Source: Flavobacteriales bacterium UBA1986 (GTDB lineage Bacteria > Bacteroidota > Bacteroidia > Flavobacteriales_G > Salibacteraceae). From it: DNA of 64,000 nt. The notes beneath the pieces are model-generated. The model made no database searches. It was not told the DNA's origin and saw only the letters and a list, made by a program, of their open reading frames with translations. The stretch is taken from assembly GCA_002336245.1 (NCBI GenBank), contig DDDG01000029.1, positions 62,001 through 126,000 on the forward strand. Reading direction: 5' to 3'. Each line of letters starts with the position of its first letter. Positions within the stretch are counted from its first letter, which is position 1. Of this stretch, positions 15,501 to 25,106 are shown piece by piece. A program made the position numbers and the translations under genes.

Positions 15501-18500
15501 ATGACTATCAGATTTTGGCTGCTTTTCTTCTTGTTGGTTCCTGTTGTATCGAGCGGACAAATCGTCGATGATTTTAGCGATGGAAATTTTATTTCCATGC
15601 CGGCCTGGAGTGGTATGGACAGTCATTTTGTAGTCAACACAAGTCAAGAACTACAGCTTCTGGCAAGTCCAATAACATCAGAGTCCTTTTTAAGTACCTC
15701 GAACCTTCTGATGGACAGCATTGAATGGAAGTTCCGTTGCAGGATGGATTTTAACCCTTCATCTTCCAATCGAGCCTTGGTTTATTTGGTTTCGGATAGT
15801 GCTGATTTACGCTCTGCACTCAATGGGTATTTTGTGATGATTGGAAACTCTGCCGACGAAATCAGTTTGTATCGTCAGCAAGGAAGCGGTACACCAAGCA
15901 AAATAATTGACGGAGCCGATAGCACTGCGTTCGCGAACTCAGTGGATGTGAAGGTTCGTGTTCGGCGCGATGTATTGGGAAATTGGACTTTGGAACACGA
16001 TGTCAATGGCAGTGGAACTTGGACCTTAGAAGGGCAAGTATTCGACACCATTGTTAAAAGCACAAGCTACTTTGGCGTATTGTGCGACTATACATCAACG
16101 CGTTCCGATAAATTCTTCTTCGACGATTTCTATGTTGGGTATCCAATTTCTGATACTACAGCGCCAAATTTGTTAAGTATTGGATTTCCAGACAGCAATC
16201 AATTGTTGCTCGGATTCGATGAATCCTTGGATCTTTCTTCCGCGCAGAATCCTGCGAGTTACAACTTGAGCAGCGGACAAGCCCTTGTGAACACAGCAAG
16301 TCTACAATCCAACACTTCAGAGGTTTTACTCCAATTCAATTCTGCTTTGAATGTAGGGCTACAGGACACTTTGGAAATTCAAAACGTAATGGACACTGCG
16401 GGGAACGCTCTTGGACTCATCCGACGTGCGTTTCAATTTGTTTACGTCGATTCTGCCCAAGCGAAGGATGTTCTTATCAATGAATTTATGGCCGATCCAA
16501 CGCCCCCTGTTGCCTTGCCAGAGCATGAGTTCATTGAGCTGTACAATGCGAGTTCGAAGAATTTTGACTTAAGCGCATGGACCATTGGAGATGCGAGCAA
16601 TGACGTCCCCCTGCCTTCTCATCAATTACTCTCAGGAGATTATTTGATTTTGTGCAGTCCCACAGACAGCCTAGAATTTGCCCCCTTTGGAGATGTGCTT
16701 CCAGTTGCTGGAATGCCCGCTTTAAACAACAGTGGGGACGACATTCGTCTGCAGGACTCCTATGGAAATGTCATCGATGAGTTGACTTACGACTTGTCGT
16801 GGTATAAAGACGATCAGAAGGATGATGGCGGGTTTTCGCTTGAAAAGATCAATCCGAATCATCCCTGCGACGGAGAAAAAAACTGGATTGCTTCGGCATC
16901 TTTGGATGGAGGAAGCCCGGGGCAACAGAATTCGGTCTACAGCACCAAGTTGGACAGTACAGCGCCTAGTGTGACTGATTTTAAAATTCTTGGTGAGCAG
17001 CTGTTCGAAGTAGGAATTGACGAGCCGGCCAGTTTTGATAGTCTACATTTAAGCTGGCAATGGAGTGTGCCACCAGCAGGTTCCTCGGGGGATTTGGACA
17101 TAGATACGGTCGTTTGGATGAGCGATACAAGATTCATGATTCAGACCTCGAATTCGTATAAAGCCGGGAGTATATTGCTGCTTAATATCTTTGGGATTGA
17201 GGACTGTATTGGTAATCGAGATAGCATCAGCGCGACCGCAGTGCTTGGAGCGACACCAAGCTTATTTGACATTCTCATCACGGAAATTATGGCTAAGCCC
17301 GATGAACTGTTATCGAGTATGCCAGATGCTGAATACATCGAAATCTTCAACAGCTCCCTGAGCTATGTGGAAGTTGGGGGGTTGATTCTTTCGGATAAAA
17401 GCTCAAGCGCTGAACTTGATTCATTTGTCATTGCACCCAATGGTCAGCTTGTTCTTTGCAGTCCTTCGAATACCTCATTGTTTCTCGGTGTGGACGTTCT
17501 TGGTGTGTCCTCATTTCCTTCTCTGAATGATTTGGGAGACGACTTGTCATTGAGGACTGCAGATGCGGTTCTACTTCATCGCATCGATTATGAAAGCAGC
17601 TGGCACACCGAGAGCATATATAAGGATGGTGGTTATAGTCTGGAAATGACGAACTACATGTATCCATGCGGAGGGCAAGAGAATTGGAGTACTTCTCAAG
17701 AAGATGCCGGTGGTAGTCCGGGTCGAAGAAATCAATCGTGGGATTTTTACCGAAAGCCAGATTTTGCACGCGTTACTTCTGCTGTAGGAATTGACGAGAA
17801 TACGGTCAGCTGCAATCTTTCAAAGGACATTTTTTATGAAGAGCTCATACCACCTCAAGTGCAAAACTGGACAATCACAAGCAGTGATTTGCAAATTGAT
17901 TCTTTCAAATTGGAGAACCCTAAGAACTTGGTCTTGTCGTTAGGCGAGCCGATGCAAAAAGGTCAAGTGTACAATGTTGAAATCGAAAACTTCATGATGT
18001 GCCTCACTAAGGGCATTGCGGGAACTCATTCCCACTCCTTCACATTCGCTCTTGCCGAAGAAGCTGGGGAGAACGACGTCGTAGTGAACGAGATCTTGTT
18101 CAACCCTCTCTACGATGGTGGTAGCGACTATATAGAGATTATAAATCGAAGCGAGAAGATGATTAACTTAAAGAATTGGTCGTTTTCGAATGTTGATCTG
18201 GATGAAGATACGCTTGAGATGTTTGGACTTCTCGGTAGTGAAAACATGTTGTTGGAGCCAGGTGAAATTCTATGTTTCTCAGAAAATTCCACTGACTTGT
18301 TGGACAACTATCCCGAGGCCATTGCTAGTCAATTGGTTGAAGTTACCGACTTACCGAGCTATAACAACGGAGAGGGCGTTGTAGTCCTTATCGACGCTCA
18401 GGGGAAGGTGATCGATAGTGTTTATTACAAGGAGAATTATCACAGCCCCTTGCTCCGAGACTATGATGGAAAGTCTTTAGAGCGGATTGATCCATATGGA

Positions 18501-18917
18501 GGCAGCCTCGACCCGAGCAATTGGCAAACTGCAGGTCAGAATGTTGGATATGGAACCCCTGGAAAACAGAATTCTCAGTTCATTGAGACAGGCAAGGCAT
18601 CTTCGGGTTTGGTAATTGGGACCTCAATTTTTTCGCCCGATGGTGATGGTTACCAAGATGTTCTGAACATTGAATATGCCTTTCAAGAATCAGGTCTATA
18701 TGCCAATTTATGGATCCTCGACCGCAGGGGTCAATTGGTTCGTAGATTGGCGAACAATGAACTTCTAAGCCTGGAAGGAAATTATTTCTGGAATGGATTG
18801 GATGACGAAGGTCATAAAATGGGCTTGGGGCTCTACGTAATTTACTTAGAAGTATTTGATAGTCAAGGTAGTGTGAGGGTTTATAAAGAGCCTATAAGCT
18901 TGGCGGGAAAACTTTAA
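15501..18917 (+). CDS. Large secreted protein with three lamin-tail domains
   Basis: A 1138-aa protein with a signal peptide (MTIRFWLLFFLL to SSGQ). Order: an N-terminal concanavalin-like region (about 20-215), an Ig-like strand domain, lamin-tail domain 1 (about 322-480, opening DVLINEFMADP), an Ig-like region, lamin-tail 2 (about 587-740, DILITEIMAKP), another Ig-like region, lamin-tail 3 (about 858-1020, DVVVNEILFNP), and a C-terminal domain starting FSPDGDGYQDVL that resembles FlgD-Ig or gliding-type (CHU_C) ends. Each lamin-tail unit finishes with GGSPG- or GTPG-type turns followed by N. It is probably exported to the surface through T9SS or a related route. Upstream in-frame ATG at 15462 was rejected because the signal peptide starts at 15501. 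Confidence 0.88.
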   Translation: MTIRFWLLFFLLVPVVSSGQIVDDFSDGNFISMPAWSGMDSHFVVNTSQELQLLASPITSESFLSTSNLLMDSIEWKFRCRMDFNPSSSNRALVYLVSDSADLRSALNGYFVMIGNSADEISLYRQQGSGTPSKIIDGADSTAFANSVDVKVRVRRDVLGNWTLEHDVNGSGTWTLEGQVFDTIVKSTSYFGVLCDYTSTRSDKFFFDDFYVGYPISDTTAPNLLSIGFPDSNQLLLGFDESLDLSSAQNPASYNLSSGQALVNTASLQSNTSEVLLQFNSALNVGLQDTLEIQNVMDTAGNALGLIRRAFQFVYVDSAQAKDVLINEFMADPTPPVALPEHEFIELYNASSKNFDLSAWTIGDASNDVPLPSHQLLSGDYLILCSPTDSLEFAPFGDVLPVAGMPALNNSGDDIRLQDSYGNVIDELTYDLSWYKDDQKDDGGFSLEKINPNHPCDGEKNWIASASLDGGSPGQQNSVYSTKLDSTAPSVTDFKILGEQLFEVGIDEPASFDSLHLSWQWSVPPAGSSGDLDIDTVVWMSDTRFMIQTSNSYKAGSILLLNIFGIEDCIGNRDSISATAVLGATPSLFDILITEIMAKPDELLSSMPDAEYIEIFNSSLSYVEVGGLILSDKSSSAELDSFVIAPNGQLVLCSPSNTSLFLGVDVLGVSSFPSLNDLGDDLSLRTADAVLLHRIDYESSWHTESIYKDGGYSLEMTNYMYPCGGQENWSTSQEDAGGSPGRRNQSWDFYRKPDFARVTSAVGIDENTVSCNLSKDIFYEELIPPQVQNWTITSSDLQIDSFKLENPKNLVLSLGEPMQKGQVYNVEIENFMMCLTKGIAGTHSHSFTFALAEEAGENDVVVNEILFNPLYDGGSDYIEIINRSEKMINLKNWSFSNVDLDEDTLEMFGLLGSENMLLEPGEILCFSENSTDLLDNYPEAIASQLVEVTDLPSYNNGEGVVVLIDAQGKVIDSVYYKENYHSPLLRDYDGKSLERIDPYGGSLDPSNWQTAGQNVGYGTPGKQNSQFIETGKASSGLVIGTSIFSPDGDGYQDVLNIEYAFQESGLYANLWILDRRGQLVRRLANNELLSLEGNYFWNGLDDEGHKMGLGLYVIYLEVFDSQGSVRVYKEPISLAGKL

Positions 18918-18935
18918 AAATTAGTAACTTGGCTC

Positions 18936-18967
18936 TTGCGCACTTGGAGCAGAGTCAAGTATCTTTG
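18936..18967 (+). promoter_or_regulatory. Promoter of the T9SS surface protein gene
   Basis: TTG at 18936-18938 and TATCTTTG at 18960-18967 are separated by 21 nt, a full match to the Bacteroidota -33/-7 promoter. The ATG begins 16 nt after the -7 element. It shows that this gene can be transcribed separately from the lamin-tail gene 66 nt upstream. Confidence 0.75.
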
Positions 18968-18983
18968 CACCATTCTAACAATT

Positions 18984-21900
18984 ATGAATATGAAATTAAG
19001 ATTACTTTCTTTTTTAGCGGCGGTATGTATGACCTCAGTGTCATACGGCCAAACGCAATTTTACCAAAACTCATTTGAGACTACAACAGGTTGGAACTTG
19101 AGTCACGTTTTTAACGATGGATTCAGCAACTATTGTATGCGAGATACCCTTGGTGCTTTTCCCTTCGTGAATGCAGTTACAGGTGTCGACGGAATGTACC
19201 TAATAGGAGGTGAGGACCTGAATTCGGGTGGGACTGCAGCACCATCTGATGGAGTTGTCACTCTTTCTCTTGATTCAATTTTTATTGATGGATTTTCGAG
19301 CATTGACTTGACCCTTGGCATTGCAAACCCTGGAGGTTCCAATTACGATCAATGTACCTTCTCTAATGGAGATTCGATTTTAATTGAAGCTCAGGTAGAT
19401 ACGAACGGATATCAGCGTTTGGCATTTTTCTGTACTCCACTTGGATCTAATAATCCAAGAATGTACTTGGATACAAGCGGAAATAGAATTGGGGGCGATT
19501 TTGCAGGTGAAGATTCATTAGATGCCAACCTACGCGATTGGACTTTTCCAATTTCAGGTTCTGGAAAATATTTGAACATTCGAATCAAATTCAGAATGGA
19601 TTCTGGAAGTGAAGAAGTTGCTTTTGATAATGTACGTCTCTCAGGTTCTGGAAGCACTTGTGGTAATCCGCAACACCTTTCCCTAGGTAATATTACGAGT
19701 TCAACGGCCGACGCCAGTTGGGTGAGCAATGCTACTTTAGCTCAAATTCAGTGGGAGGCAAGTGGCTTCACGTTAGGCAATGGATTTAAAAACACCAGCA
19801 GTACAGGAGCGTTCAGCCTTCCATCTTTAAATTCAGGCACCGCCTATGATGTATACGTTAAGGATTCTTGTGCAAGTTCTTCAAGTTCTTGGTTGGGACC
19901 GATCAGCTTCACAACGGTAAGCTCTGTCTGCAACGATCCAGATTCTTTGGAAGTGAGCAACGTGAGTTTTACTCAAGTTGATTTGGGCTGGCGTACTGGT
20001 GGATCCACCTTATGGAACATTGAGTGGGATACGGCTGGATTTCTTCCAGGAACTGGTAATATGGTTATGGCGACCAATTCAAACCCATACACACTTACGG
20101 GTCTAACACCAGGAACAAATTATCAGTTTTGGGTGCAGGATACCTGCAACGGTGTAGGTGTTTCAAGCTGGGTTGGCCCATTTCCTTTTGCGACGAGTAG
20201 CGTACCTAGCTACCCAATCATGCAAATCCACAGTGAAGACACGAATGGAGTGGCAGATTCGCTTGGGACTTATTGCTGGACCTCTGGAATTGTTGCTGGT
20301 ATCAACATGAGAACTTCAGGTCAAGAATTCTTCATGGTCGATCCCTCGAACAATGCTGGAATCATGGTATTCGACTTCAGCTTTGCAGGTTATACTGTGC
20401 TTGAAGGAGATAGCATCCGTGTTCGGGGTTCCGTGGCTCAATTCAACGGCTTGACTCAGTTCACCCCCGATTCAATCGAAGTTCTAAGTTCGGGAGTTGC
20501 ACTTCCAAACTACAATCAAGTAGTTGGATTCAGTGAGAGTTTGGAATCTCAGCTTCTTGAGTTGGTTGACGTCGAGTTGATAAACCCAAGTCAATGGCCA
20601 ACGACTGTGCTCACTGGAAGTGGCGCAAACGTAGATATCCGGACACTAAGCGGCGACACGGTGACAATTCGAATTGATCGTGAGACCAACATCGATGGCA
20701 ATGTGCCAACGCCGAGTGGATTGTTTACAGTTAGAGGAATTTTGGGTCAATTTGATTTCAGTTCTCCTTACGATGCAGGATACCAGCTCTTTCCTCGATA
20801 TAAAGAAGATATCCTTGTGAGTTATCCTACCCTCTTCATAAATGAGTTGTCCTCTGTTCAAGATTCATTGATCGCCGACCCTGCGGATGGTGATTTCGAT
20901 GATTGGATTGAGATTCTTAACCCGAATTCAGACACCGTTGATTTAGCCAATTACTACCTCAGCAATGGAAGCAATAGCTACCGCCTTCCAGCTGGAGGTT
21001 CGGAAACAATGATTGCTCCTGGTGGACACCTATTAATTTGGGCAGACGATTCAGTTCAAAATGGTAACAACCACTTAGATTTCACACTTGCCGCTGCTGG
21101 GTCAGTTCATCTGATTCGCCCTGACTCAAGCATGGGAGACAGCATTACATACCCAAGCCTAGGCAACAACGAAAGTTATGGCCGCCAGCCCGACGGTTCC
21201 TTCACTTGGGTTGTTTATAATGGAAGTGATGGAGAGCCTACACCGGGTGATACCAATGCTTTGGCAACGCCTCCGGTAATCCCAGCCTACTCAATTGGTC
21301 AGATCAATAAGGACGACGCAAACGGAGAGCCCGATTCGATTGGAGTTTATTGTTCTATTTCTGGAACCGTTTTCACTCCAGACCTCGATGGAAATAATGG
21401 ATTGAGTTTCTATATTCACGATGGAACTGGCGGAATAAACGTCTTCAACTTCAATGATGTTGATGCTTATGTGGTGACCATGGGTGACAGCATTCAGGTT
21501 TATGGTGAAGTAGACTTCTTTAGAGGGCTTACCGAACTTTTCGTTGATTCAATTAAAATATTGGCAACGGCTCAGCCGGTTCGAACAGCAACTGTTGTAA
21601 CAGGTTTAAGTGCCTCTACAGAAGGTGAACTGATCACACTTGAGGATGTTCAAATAATTGGAGGTTCTTGGCCAGCGCCAGGAGCATCTGACGAAAACAT
21701 TGATTTGTTAACTCAGTCAGGAGATACTGTAACAATGAGAATTGAGACGAGCTTTCCAATTGAAGACAGCCTTCTCAATGCCCCAAGTGGTCTCTTTACC
21801 GTAACAGGTGTTGGTGGACAGTTTGATTTCGGAGCACCTTATACTGAGGGCTATCAAATCTTTCCTCGTTTTGCTACGGACATCGATTCAAGTGTTTGCG

Positions 21901-22412
21901 CTGTTGCCGATGGCTTAAGCTCAAGCAATGTGACTGATTCTGCTGCAACACTTAGCTGGAATGGAAACGGTGCTTCGACTTGGGATTTGAGATGGGGAAC
22001 AGGTGGAACACCTATGGACTCTGTTTCAGGTTTGACAGATTCAAGCTACACCCTAATGGGTCTAACGGACACAACTGCCTATGATTACTGGGTGAAGGCA
22101 GATTGTGGCTCTAAGGCCGCAGATTGGTCGGATGTCGCAAACTTCACAACCTTGAAGACAGACGTTCCTGATACGAACATTTCAGTGAATGACCTTTTAA
22201 GTCGTTCTGAATTGTTGGTAGGTTACCCGAACCCTATTGAAAGAGGTTCAGTACTTCATCTCAACATGGAGGTGAACTACACCTTATACAATGTAGTCGG
22301 ACAAGCAGTTCGATTCGGTGAAGGAATTAAAATTGAAACCATCGGATTGGAATCTGGAGTATACCTACTTCAAGCCAATACAGGTGAAACGATCAGAGTG
22401 GTGGTTAAATAG
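18984..22412 (+). CDS. Multidomain secreted protein with T9SS type A sorting tail
   Basis: A 1142-aa protein: signal peptide (to SVSYGQ), an N-terminal jelly-roll-like domain (to about 210), two fibronectin type III modules (about 225-400, each opening with a C-x-x-P/D start), an approximately 200-residue unit A (about 408-612), a lamin-tail domain (614-762), a second copy of unit A (about 766-968), a third fibronectin module, and a C-terminal Por secretion tail (about 1065-1142) with GYPNPIERGS, YNVVGQAV and GLESGVYLLQ. The tail directs export by T9SS and is then removed. Unit A resembles OB-fold modules that accompany lamin-tail domains in secreted proteins. Two ATGs (18984, 18990) are equally possible; the first was used. 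Confidence 0.9.
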   Translation: MNMKLRLLSFLAAVCMTSVSYGQTQFYQNSFETTTGWNLSHVFNDGFSNYCMRDTLGAFPFVNAVTGVDGMYLIGGEDLNSGGTAAPSDGVVTLSLDSIFIDGFSSIDLTLGIANPGGSNYDQCTFSNGDSILIEAQVDTNGYQRLAFFCTPLGSNNPRMYLDTSGNRIGGDFAGEDSLDANLRDWTFPISGSGKYLNIRIKFRMDSGSEEVAFDNVRLSGSGSTCGNPQHLSLGNITSSTADASWVSNATLAQIQWEASGFTLGNGFKNTSSTGAFSLPSLNSGTAYDVYVKDSCASSSSSWLGPISFTTVSSVCNDPDSLEVSNVSFTQVDLGWRTGGSTLWNIEWDTAGFLPGTGNMVMATNSNPYTLTGLTPGTNYQFWVQDTCNGVGVSSWVGPFPFATSSVPSYPIMQIHSEDTNGVADSLGTYCWTSGIVAGINMRTSGQEFFMVDPSNNAGIMVFDFSFAGYTVLEGDSIRVRGSVAQFNGLTQFTPDSIEVLSSGVALPNYNQVVGFSESLESQLLELVDVELINPSQWPTTVLTGSGANVDIRTLSGDTVTIRIDRETNIDGNVPTPSGLFTVRGILGQFDFSSPYDAGYQLFPRYKEDILVSYPTLFINELSSVQDSLIADPADGDFDDWIEILNPNSDTVDLANYYLSNGSNSYRLPAGGSETMIAPGGHLLIWADDSVQNGNNHLDFTLAAAGSVHLIRPDSSMGDSITYPSLGNNESYGRQPDGSFTWVVYNGSDGEPTPGDTNALATPPVIPAYSIGQINKDDANGEPDSIGVYCSISGTVFTPDLDGNNGLSFYIHDGTGGINVFNFNDVDAYVVTMGDSIQVYGEVDFFRGLTELFVDSIKILATAQPVRTATVVTGLSASTEGELITLEDVQIIGGSWPAPGASDENIDLLTQSGDTVTMRIETSFPIEDSLLNAPSGLFTVTGVGGQFDFGAPYTEGYQIFPRFATDIDSSVCAVADGLSSSNVTDSAATLSWNGNGASTWDLRWGTGGTPMDSVSGLTDSSYTLMGLTDTTAYDYWVKADCGSKAADWSDVANFTTLKTDVPDTNISVNDLLSRSELLVGYPNPIERGSVLHLNMEVNYTLYNVVGQAVRFGEGIKIETIGLESGVYLLQANTGETIRVVVK

Positions 22413-22431
22413 CCCCACTTTAACCCAAAAG

Positions 22432-22466
22432 AAAACCCTCTTAGAAATTTCTAAGAGGGTTTTTTT
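22432..22466. terminator. Bidirectional intrinsic terminator
   Basis: A perfect 32-bp palindrome (22432-22463) with arms AAAACCCTCTTAGAAA and the complement, flanked by A and T runs, lies between the convergent T9SS protein gene and queA. It can terminate transcription from both sides. Confidence 0.92.
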
Positions 22467-22488
22467 ATGTCTGAATTTCTAGGAAACT

Positions 22489-23544
22489 CTAGAGGATGAG
22501 CATCGCATCCCCATAAGAGTAGAAGCGATACTTTTTCTTAATCGCCTCTTTGTAAGCTTTCATCATGAAGTCGTAACCTCCGAAGGCACTTACCATCATA
22601 AGCAAGGTGCTTTGTGGCATGTGGAAGTTTGTAATCATGCAATTCGCAATACCAAAGTCGTAAGGAGGAAAGACAAATTTGTTGGTCCAACCTTCAAACT
22701 CTTTCAGGTAACCATTGGTGGTCACCGATGATTCCAAAGCACGCATTGTAGTGGTCCCAATTGCGCAAACCTTAGTCTTAGAGTCAATGGCATTGTTTAT
22801 TATACGAACGGCTTCAGAGTCGATGTAAACCTCCTCTGAGTCCATTTTGTGCTTCGTTAAATCTTCAACTTCAACTGGGCGGAATGTACCCAAACCAACA
22901 TGAAGAGTGAGAGTAGCGAAATCGATGCCTTTTATTTCTAGACGTTTCAACAACTCCCGGCTGAAGTGCAAACCAGCAGTTGGAGCTGCAACAGCTCCTT
23001 CTTTTTGAGCGAAGATCGTTTGATAGCGATCCTCATCTTCTGGAACCGGCTCTCTGTTGATGTACTTTGGAAGAGGTGTTTGGCCCAATTCCAACAAAGT
23101 TCTTTTGAAGTCTTCATAAGGACCATCAAACAAGAAACGAAGTGTTCGCCCTCTTGATGTGGTGTTGTCTATAACTTCAGCAACCAACGAATCGTCCTCA
23201 CCGAAATAGAGTTTGTTTCCAATTCGAATTTTTCTCGCAGGATCTACAAGAACATCCCACAAACGACTTTCTTTATTCAATTCGCGAAGGAGGAAAACTT
23301 CAATTCTTGCTCCAGTCTTTTCCTTGTTCCCGTACAAACGTGCTGGAAAAACTTTGGTGTCGTTGGTAACCATCACGTCACCATCATCAAAATAGTCCAA
23401 TACATCTTTAAACATCTTGTGTTCGATATCACCTGTTTCGCGGTTCAAAACCATAAGTTTTGATTCGTCGCGATTTGGGACAGGATGCTGTGCAACAAGT
23501 TTTGGAGGTAGTTCAAAACTGAATTCTGAAAGCTTCATACTCAT
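22489..23544 (-). CDS. queA: S-adenosylmethionine:tRNA ribosyltransferase-isomerase
   Basis: A 351-aa enzyme of queuosine biosynthesis that transfers the ribosyl moiety of SAM to 7-aminomethyl-7-deazaguanine in tRNA, giving epoxyqueuosine. Readable QueA signatures are FELPPKLVAQHPVPNRDESKLMV split near the N-terminus, GEGD-like VMVTNDTKVFPARL, GAVAAPTAGLHF and LHVGLGTFRPV. Length matches the family. It is last in the ftsX-to-queA minus-strand cluster, 42 nt after truB, and has a possible promoter of its own in that gap (TAAATTCG at 23582-23589). Confidence 0.97.
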   Translation of the reverse strand: MSMKLSEFSFELPPKLVAQHPVPNRDESKLMVLNRETGDIEHKMFKDVLDYFDDGDVMVTNDTKVFPARLYGNKEKTGARIEVFLLRELNKESRLWDVLVDPARKIRIGNKLYFGEDDSLVAEVIDNTTSRGRTLRFLFDGPYEDFKRTLLELGQTPLPKYINREPVPEDEDRYQTIFAQKEGAVAAPTAGLHFSRELLKRLEIKGIDFATLTLHVGLGTFRPVEVEDLTKHKMDSEEVYIDSEAVRIINNAIDSKTKVCAIGTTTMRALESSVTTNGYLKEFEGWTNKFVFPPYDFGIANCMITNFHMPQSTLLMMVSAFGGYDFMMKAYKEAIKKKYRFYSYGDAMLIL

Positions 23545-23564
23545 AGTGGAGAGGATTTTATTGC

Positions 23565-23578
23565 CTGCTTGTAAGCAG
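23565..23578. promoter_or_regulatory. Inverted repeat in the truB-queA gap
   Basis: CTGCTT and AAGCAG arms with a 2-nt spacer lie between the candidate -7 element (23582-23589, TAAATTCG on the minus strand) and the queA start. Could be an operator or mRNA hairpin; the loop is too short for a stable simple hairpin without opening its inner pair. No function assigned. Confidence 0.3.
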
Positions 23579-23586
23579 CCGCGAAT

Positions 23587-24306
23587 TTATAAATTCAAGT
23601 CAACATTATTTCCTGCGTGGCTAGGGCTTTTTTTGATGGTCTCTACCCAGTCCTCAACAGACATCGATTCTTCTACTCTAAAAGAGCCAATAGCCGTGCG
23701 GCGAAGTGCGCTTAAGTGCCCACCACAACCGAGTTTCTCACCTAAGTCGTGGGCTAAACTACGGACATAAGTTCCCTTCGAACAGCTCAATATAAAGTCT
23801 AGGTTTTTTTCCTTAAAGGCTACAATTTCAAAGGAATTTATCCTGATTTCGACTGATTTTGGTTGAAATTGCTCTCCTTTTCGTGCTCGCTCGTAGGATT
23901 TCTGCCCGTTTATTCGTTTTGCGGAATATCTAGGAGGCGTTTGTTGGATGGAGCCAACAAAGCCGCTCATAGACTCTTTCAGAGCATTCAAGTCAGGAAC
24001 TTGCGCATCGGCTACATGCTGAACTTCAGATTCAAGATCGTAGGTTTCAGTGGTTGCTCCTAGGCTTATCGTACCTGTGTACTCTTTATCGAGTCCAGTA
24101 AATCCATCAATTTCTTTCGTCTTCTTCCCCGTACAAATCAACAAAAGTCCTGACGCGAGGGGATCTAAAGTTCCTGCGTGCCCAACTTTGAATTTTTTCA
24201 CGCCATAAAGCGCCTTCAGTGCATATCGAAGTTTGTTGACAACGTCGAATGATGTCCAGCCCAAGTCCTTGTCGACCAGTAAGGTTTCACCTGCTCTATA
24301 GTCCAT
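23587..24306 (-). CDS. truB: tRNA pseudouridine(55) synthase
   Basis: A 239-aa protein that converts U55 of the T-loop of tRNAs to pseudouridine. The catalytic aspartate is D48 in the signature GHAGTLDPLASGLLL, preceded by KDLGWTSFDVVNKLR. PRYSAKRINGQKSYERAR is the conserved middle block. A longer in-frame version beginning at 24408 was rejected: the ATG at 24306 overlaps the uppP stop (TGATG), the usual coupling for this cluster. Confidence 0.97.
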   Translation of the reverse strand: MDYRAGETLLVDKDLGWTSFDVVNKLRYALKALYGVKKFKVGHAGTLDPLASGLLLICTGKKTKEIDGFTGLDKEYTGTISLGATTETYDLESEVQHVADAQVPDLNALKESMSGFVGSIQQTPPRYSAKRINGQKSYERARKGEQFQPKSVEIRINSFEIVAFKEKNLDFILSCSKGTYVRSLAHDLGEKLGCGGHLSALRRTAIGSFRVEESMSVEDWVETIKKSPSHAGNNVDLNL

Positions 24307-25100
24307 CAATTCTGACTGAAGTGAAAGGTGATGGCGAGTGCCGCAACAATGAAACAGTAATAGGAGAAATATTTCAGCTGACTTTTCTGTACTAGGCGGA
24401 TCATCCATTTACACGCAAACCAACCTGTTATAAAAGCCGCGAGGAAGCCAATAAACACCTCCATTGAAAAGAGTTGGGTTTGAAGTCCACCACCATCCAG
24501 AAGATCCTTGGCAATTTTCCCGAGAATTAAAGGAACAACCATTAGGAAAGAAAAGCGTGCTGCTTTTACCCGGTCAATGCCCAGGAGAACAGAGGTAGAG
24601 ATTGTTGCCCCACTTCTAGAGATTCCCGGTAAGATGGCGATGGCTTGTGCAATGCCAATGAGTATGCTATGGCCAACTCCCACATTTCGATTCGTGTTTT
24701 TAGCCCGGTCGGCAAGAAAAAGTAAAAGGCCAGTGAGAATGAGCATCATTCCAACAAGGAGAATCTGACCATCAAACAACATCGATATTTCATCTTCGAA
24801 TAACAAACCGACGACGGCTGCAGGAATCATGGAAAGTATAATGCGCACGCTGAATCCGAGTTGTTCCTTATTGCCCTTGAAAAGCCCACCAACGATTTCG
24901 ACAATGTCCTTTCGAAAAACGAAAACGGTGCTCAAAGCTGTGCCACCATGTACGGCAACGGTAAAGAACATGCTTTCTGCGGGCACATGGTCGCCGCCAA
25001 AAAGTGCTTTGGTTAATTCCAAGTGTCCGCTGCTGCTTACAGGAAGAAATTCAGTGAGACCCTGAATGATGCCGAGAATGAGCGCTTCTAACCAGCCCAA
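24306..25100 (-). CDS. uppP: Undecaprenyl-diphosphatase
   Basis: A 264-aa integral membrane enzyme (about seven or eight helices) that removes a phosphate from undecaprenyl diphosphate to recycle the carrier lipid for peptidoglycan and glycan synthesis. The motifs GLTEFLPVSSSGH (E17) and PGISRSGATI are the two active-site blocks of the BacA/UppP family. The start is a TTG, six bases after the DUF3098 gene: an in-frame TAG stands two codons before it and no ATG precedes the first motif. The stop overlaps truB by one base. Confidence 0.96.
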   Translation of the reverse strand: MGWLEALILGIIQGLTEFLPVSSSGHLELTKALFGGDHVPAESMFFTVAVHGGTALSTVFVFRKDIVEIVGGLFKGNKEQLGFSVRIILSMIPAAVVGLLFEDEISMLFDGQILLVGMMLILTGLLLFLADRAKNTNRNVGVGHSILIGIAQAIAILPGISRSGATISTSVLLGIDRVKAARFSFLMVVPLILGKIAKDLLDGGGLQTQLFSMEVFIGFLAAFITGWFACKWMIRLVQKSQLKYFSYYCFIVAALAITFHFSQN

Positions 25101-25106
25101 GAAGAC

